Both the position numbers and the translations under genes were made by a program. Of a stretch of 64,000 nt of DNA, positions 63,230-64,000 are shown piece after piece; the stretch's first letter is position 1, and the number at the start of each line of letters is the position of its first letter. The stretch spans positions 186,001 through 250,000 of the forward strand of contig JBGAVD010000005.1 of assembly GCA_044228285.1 (NCBI GenBank), given 5' to 3'. A model generated the notes under the pieces. That model searched no databases. It was not told the DNA's origin and saw only the letters and a program-made list of their open reading frames with translations. This DNA comes from JBBATK01 sp044228285 (GTDB taxonomy: Bacteria; Bacteroidota; Ignavibacteria; Kapaibacteriales; NICIL-2).

Positions 63230-64000
63230 ATGCTCATCGGACGAACTAAGGAACTCGATCTCATTCTCCAGGAGATCCGTAAACCCGCTACGGCAAATGA
63301 CCTGAAGCGCATTATTGCCGTGCACGGGATGTTTGGCGTAGGGAAGTCAACTCTGCTCAGAGAGGTGATTGCCGAGCTCCAACAAAGCAACATGGTGCAC
63401 GCTGTGTTGTATTCTAATGAAGATGCTCACATAGAGCACCTGCCCGAGTTTATGTATCAGTTGGTGAATTCATTCAGAGCATGCAAAGCAGACGTACCGC
63501 GATACAAGAGCGATGAAACTGACTCACGTTGGATGAGATTCAATGAGATTCAACAGGAGTTAGAACAGACTCGTGCGGCTGCAAAATCCACATCAGAGTC
63601 TGGCACAACTGAGAGCGTAGCACAACTTGTCAAACACCGTAGCGCAGATGAACGCAGGCTGATGACTGATACAGCATCAGTTATTTGTGAGACCTTGATC
63701 GTGGATCTGATGAACACTTTCTATCCGCTAGGTGCATCTGGCGGCGAATCGCAAGTTCCAGCGGCTCACAGTCAAACGAAGATTGTCATTGTTATTGATA
63801 CCTACGAGAAAATGACAGCCGCTTTGAATAGCTGGCTTCTTGAGCACTTCCTTTTGTATTGTTACATAAAACGCTTTGGAGATTTCAGGTCCTACAATTC
63901 ACCCTATCTGTCTCAGGAAGTGTATGTGAGACAGTTTTTTGACATTCGATTTGTGATAGCAGGCCGTGAACCTTTGCGTACAACAGATCCAGAGCGTAGG
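63230..64000 (+). CDS. P-loop NTPase (STAND/AAA-like), truncated at the window edge
   Basis: 257 codons visible; the frame runs off the right edge. MLIGRTKELDLILQEI is a start like that of STAND/ORC-type ATPases, followed by the P-loop GMFGVGKST (Lys39, Ser40), a long insertion with polar, Ser/Thr-rich parts (about 95-135), and a Walker B-like strand KIVIVIDTYEK (Asp190) followed by FVIAGREPL, which suits the sensor region of STAND NTPases. C-terminal repeats or sensor domains, if any, are outside the window. Function unknown; related proteins act in signalling, transcription control or defence. Confidence 0.65.
   Translation, partial: MLIGRTKELDLILQEIRKPATANDLKRIIAVHGMFGVGKSTLLREVIAELQQSNMVHAVLYSNEDAHIEHLPEFMYQLVNSFRACKADVPRYKSDETDSRWMRFNEIQQELEQTRAAAKSTSESGTTESVAQLVKHRSADERRLMTDTASVICETLIVDLMNTFYPLGASGGESQVPAAHSQTKIVIVIDTYEKMTAALNSWLLEHFLLYCYIKRFGDFRSYNSPYLSQEVYVRQFFDIRFVIAGREPLRTTDPERR

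Noticed and set aside
1..64000. Mobile elements, prophage, tRNA or rRNA genes
   Set aside because: No transposase, integrase, phage structural gene, terminal repeats, or tRNA/rRNA signatures were seen on reading; a dedicated tRNA search (for example tRNAscan-SE) could still find one.

Overview
The window reads as a chromosomal segment of a Gram-negative bacterium of the Bacteroidota/Chlorobiota (FCB) group, most like the Ignavibacteria/Kapabacteria branch. This is inference, from these signs: several secreted proteins end in type IX secretion (T9SS) C-terminal sorting domains; succinate dehydrogenase is a sdhC-sdhA-sdhB set with a single b-type cytochrome subunit; 2-oxoglutarate dehydrogenase is an E2-E1 fusion; and a FliA-type sigma factor and an FlhF-like protein imply a flagellar lineage. 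I saw no insertion sequence, prophage, CRISPR array, tRNA or rRNA. The last gene runs off the right edge.

Layout. 1-3.3 kb (minus): a MEMO-family protein, a small membrane protein, dapD (lysine/peptidoglycan) and an agmatinase-family enzyme overlapping dapD by ATGA. 3.3-6.8 kb (minus): a secreted protein, an HPt phosphotransfer protein, RNase P RNA, a coiled-coil zinc-ribbon protein, a NIF3 protein and a peroxiredoxin. 7-10 kb (plus): two tandem APC amino-acid permeases, each followed by a strong hairpin. 10-15.4 kb: an outer-membrane-type protein on minus, then a long hairpin-rich leader and sdhCAB on plus. 15.6-22.1 kb: two convergent propeller proteins, a short-chain dehydrogenase and a subtilase, three of these four being T9SS cargo. 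22.2-24.9 kb (plus): a tight ygfZ-LOG-SirB1 operon. 25-32 kb (minus): fliA, a membrane coiled-coil protein, a degenerate flhF-like gene, and a 1464-residue T9SS surface protein.

32.3-41 kb: split transketolase, a DUF4139 protein overlapping tsaD, alanine dehydrogenase, a DPM1-like glycosyltransferase, a lipoprotein and a PD40 propeller protein. 41-45 kb (minus): a lipoprotein, a glyoxalase-fold protein overlapping a REC-PP2C phosphatase gene, a membrane protein and another lipoprotein. 45-50 kb (plus): a DoxX-like protein overlapping a homocysteine methyltransferase/MTHFR fusion that lacks its zinc cysteines, an RDD protein, tryptophan 2,3-dioxygenase and a small envelope protein. 50-58 kb: leucyl aminopeptidase, the E2-E1 fusion and a membrane histidine kinase. 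58-64 kb (minus): a PfkB kinase, ddl, a family 4 uracil-DNA glycosylase overlapping purT, and a gamma-carbonic anhydrase; then a truncated P-loop NTPase gene on plus.

Much of the content is core metabolism (TCA cycle, pentose phosphate pathway, peptidoglycan precursors, one-carbon and amino-acid metabolism) with interspersed envelope and secreted proteins. The points most worth a second look are the FlhF-like protein with eroded GTPase motifs beside fliA and with no flhG, the methyltransferase domain without zinc ligands, the structured sdhCAB leader, and the truncated NTPase at the right edge. No complete new system is demonstrable from sequence reading alone.
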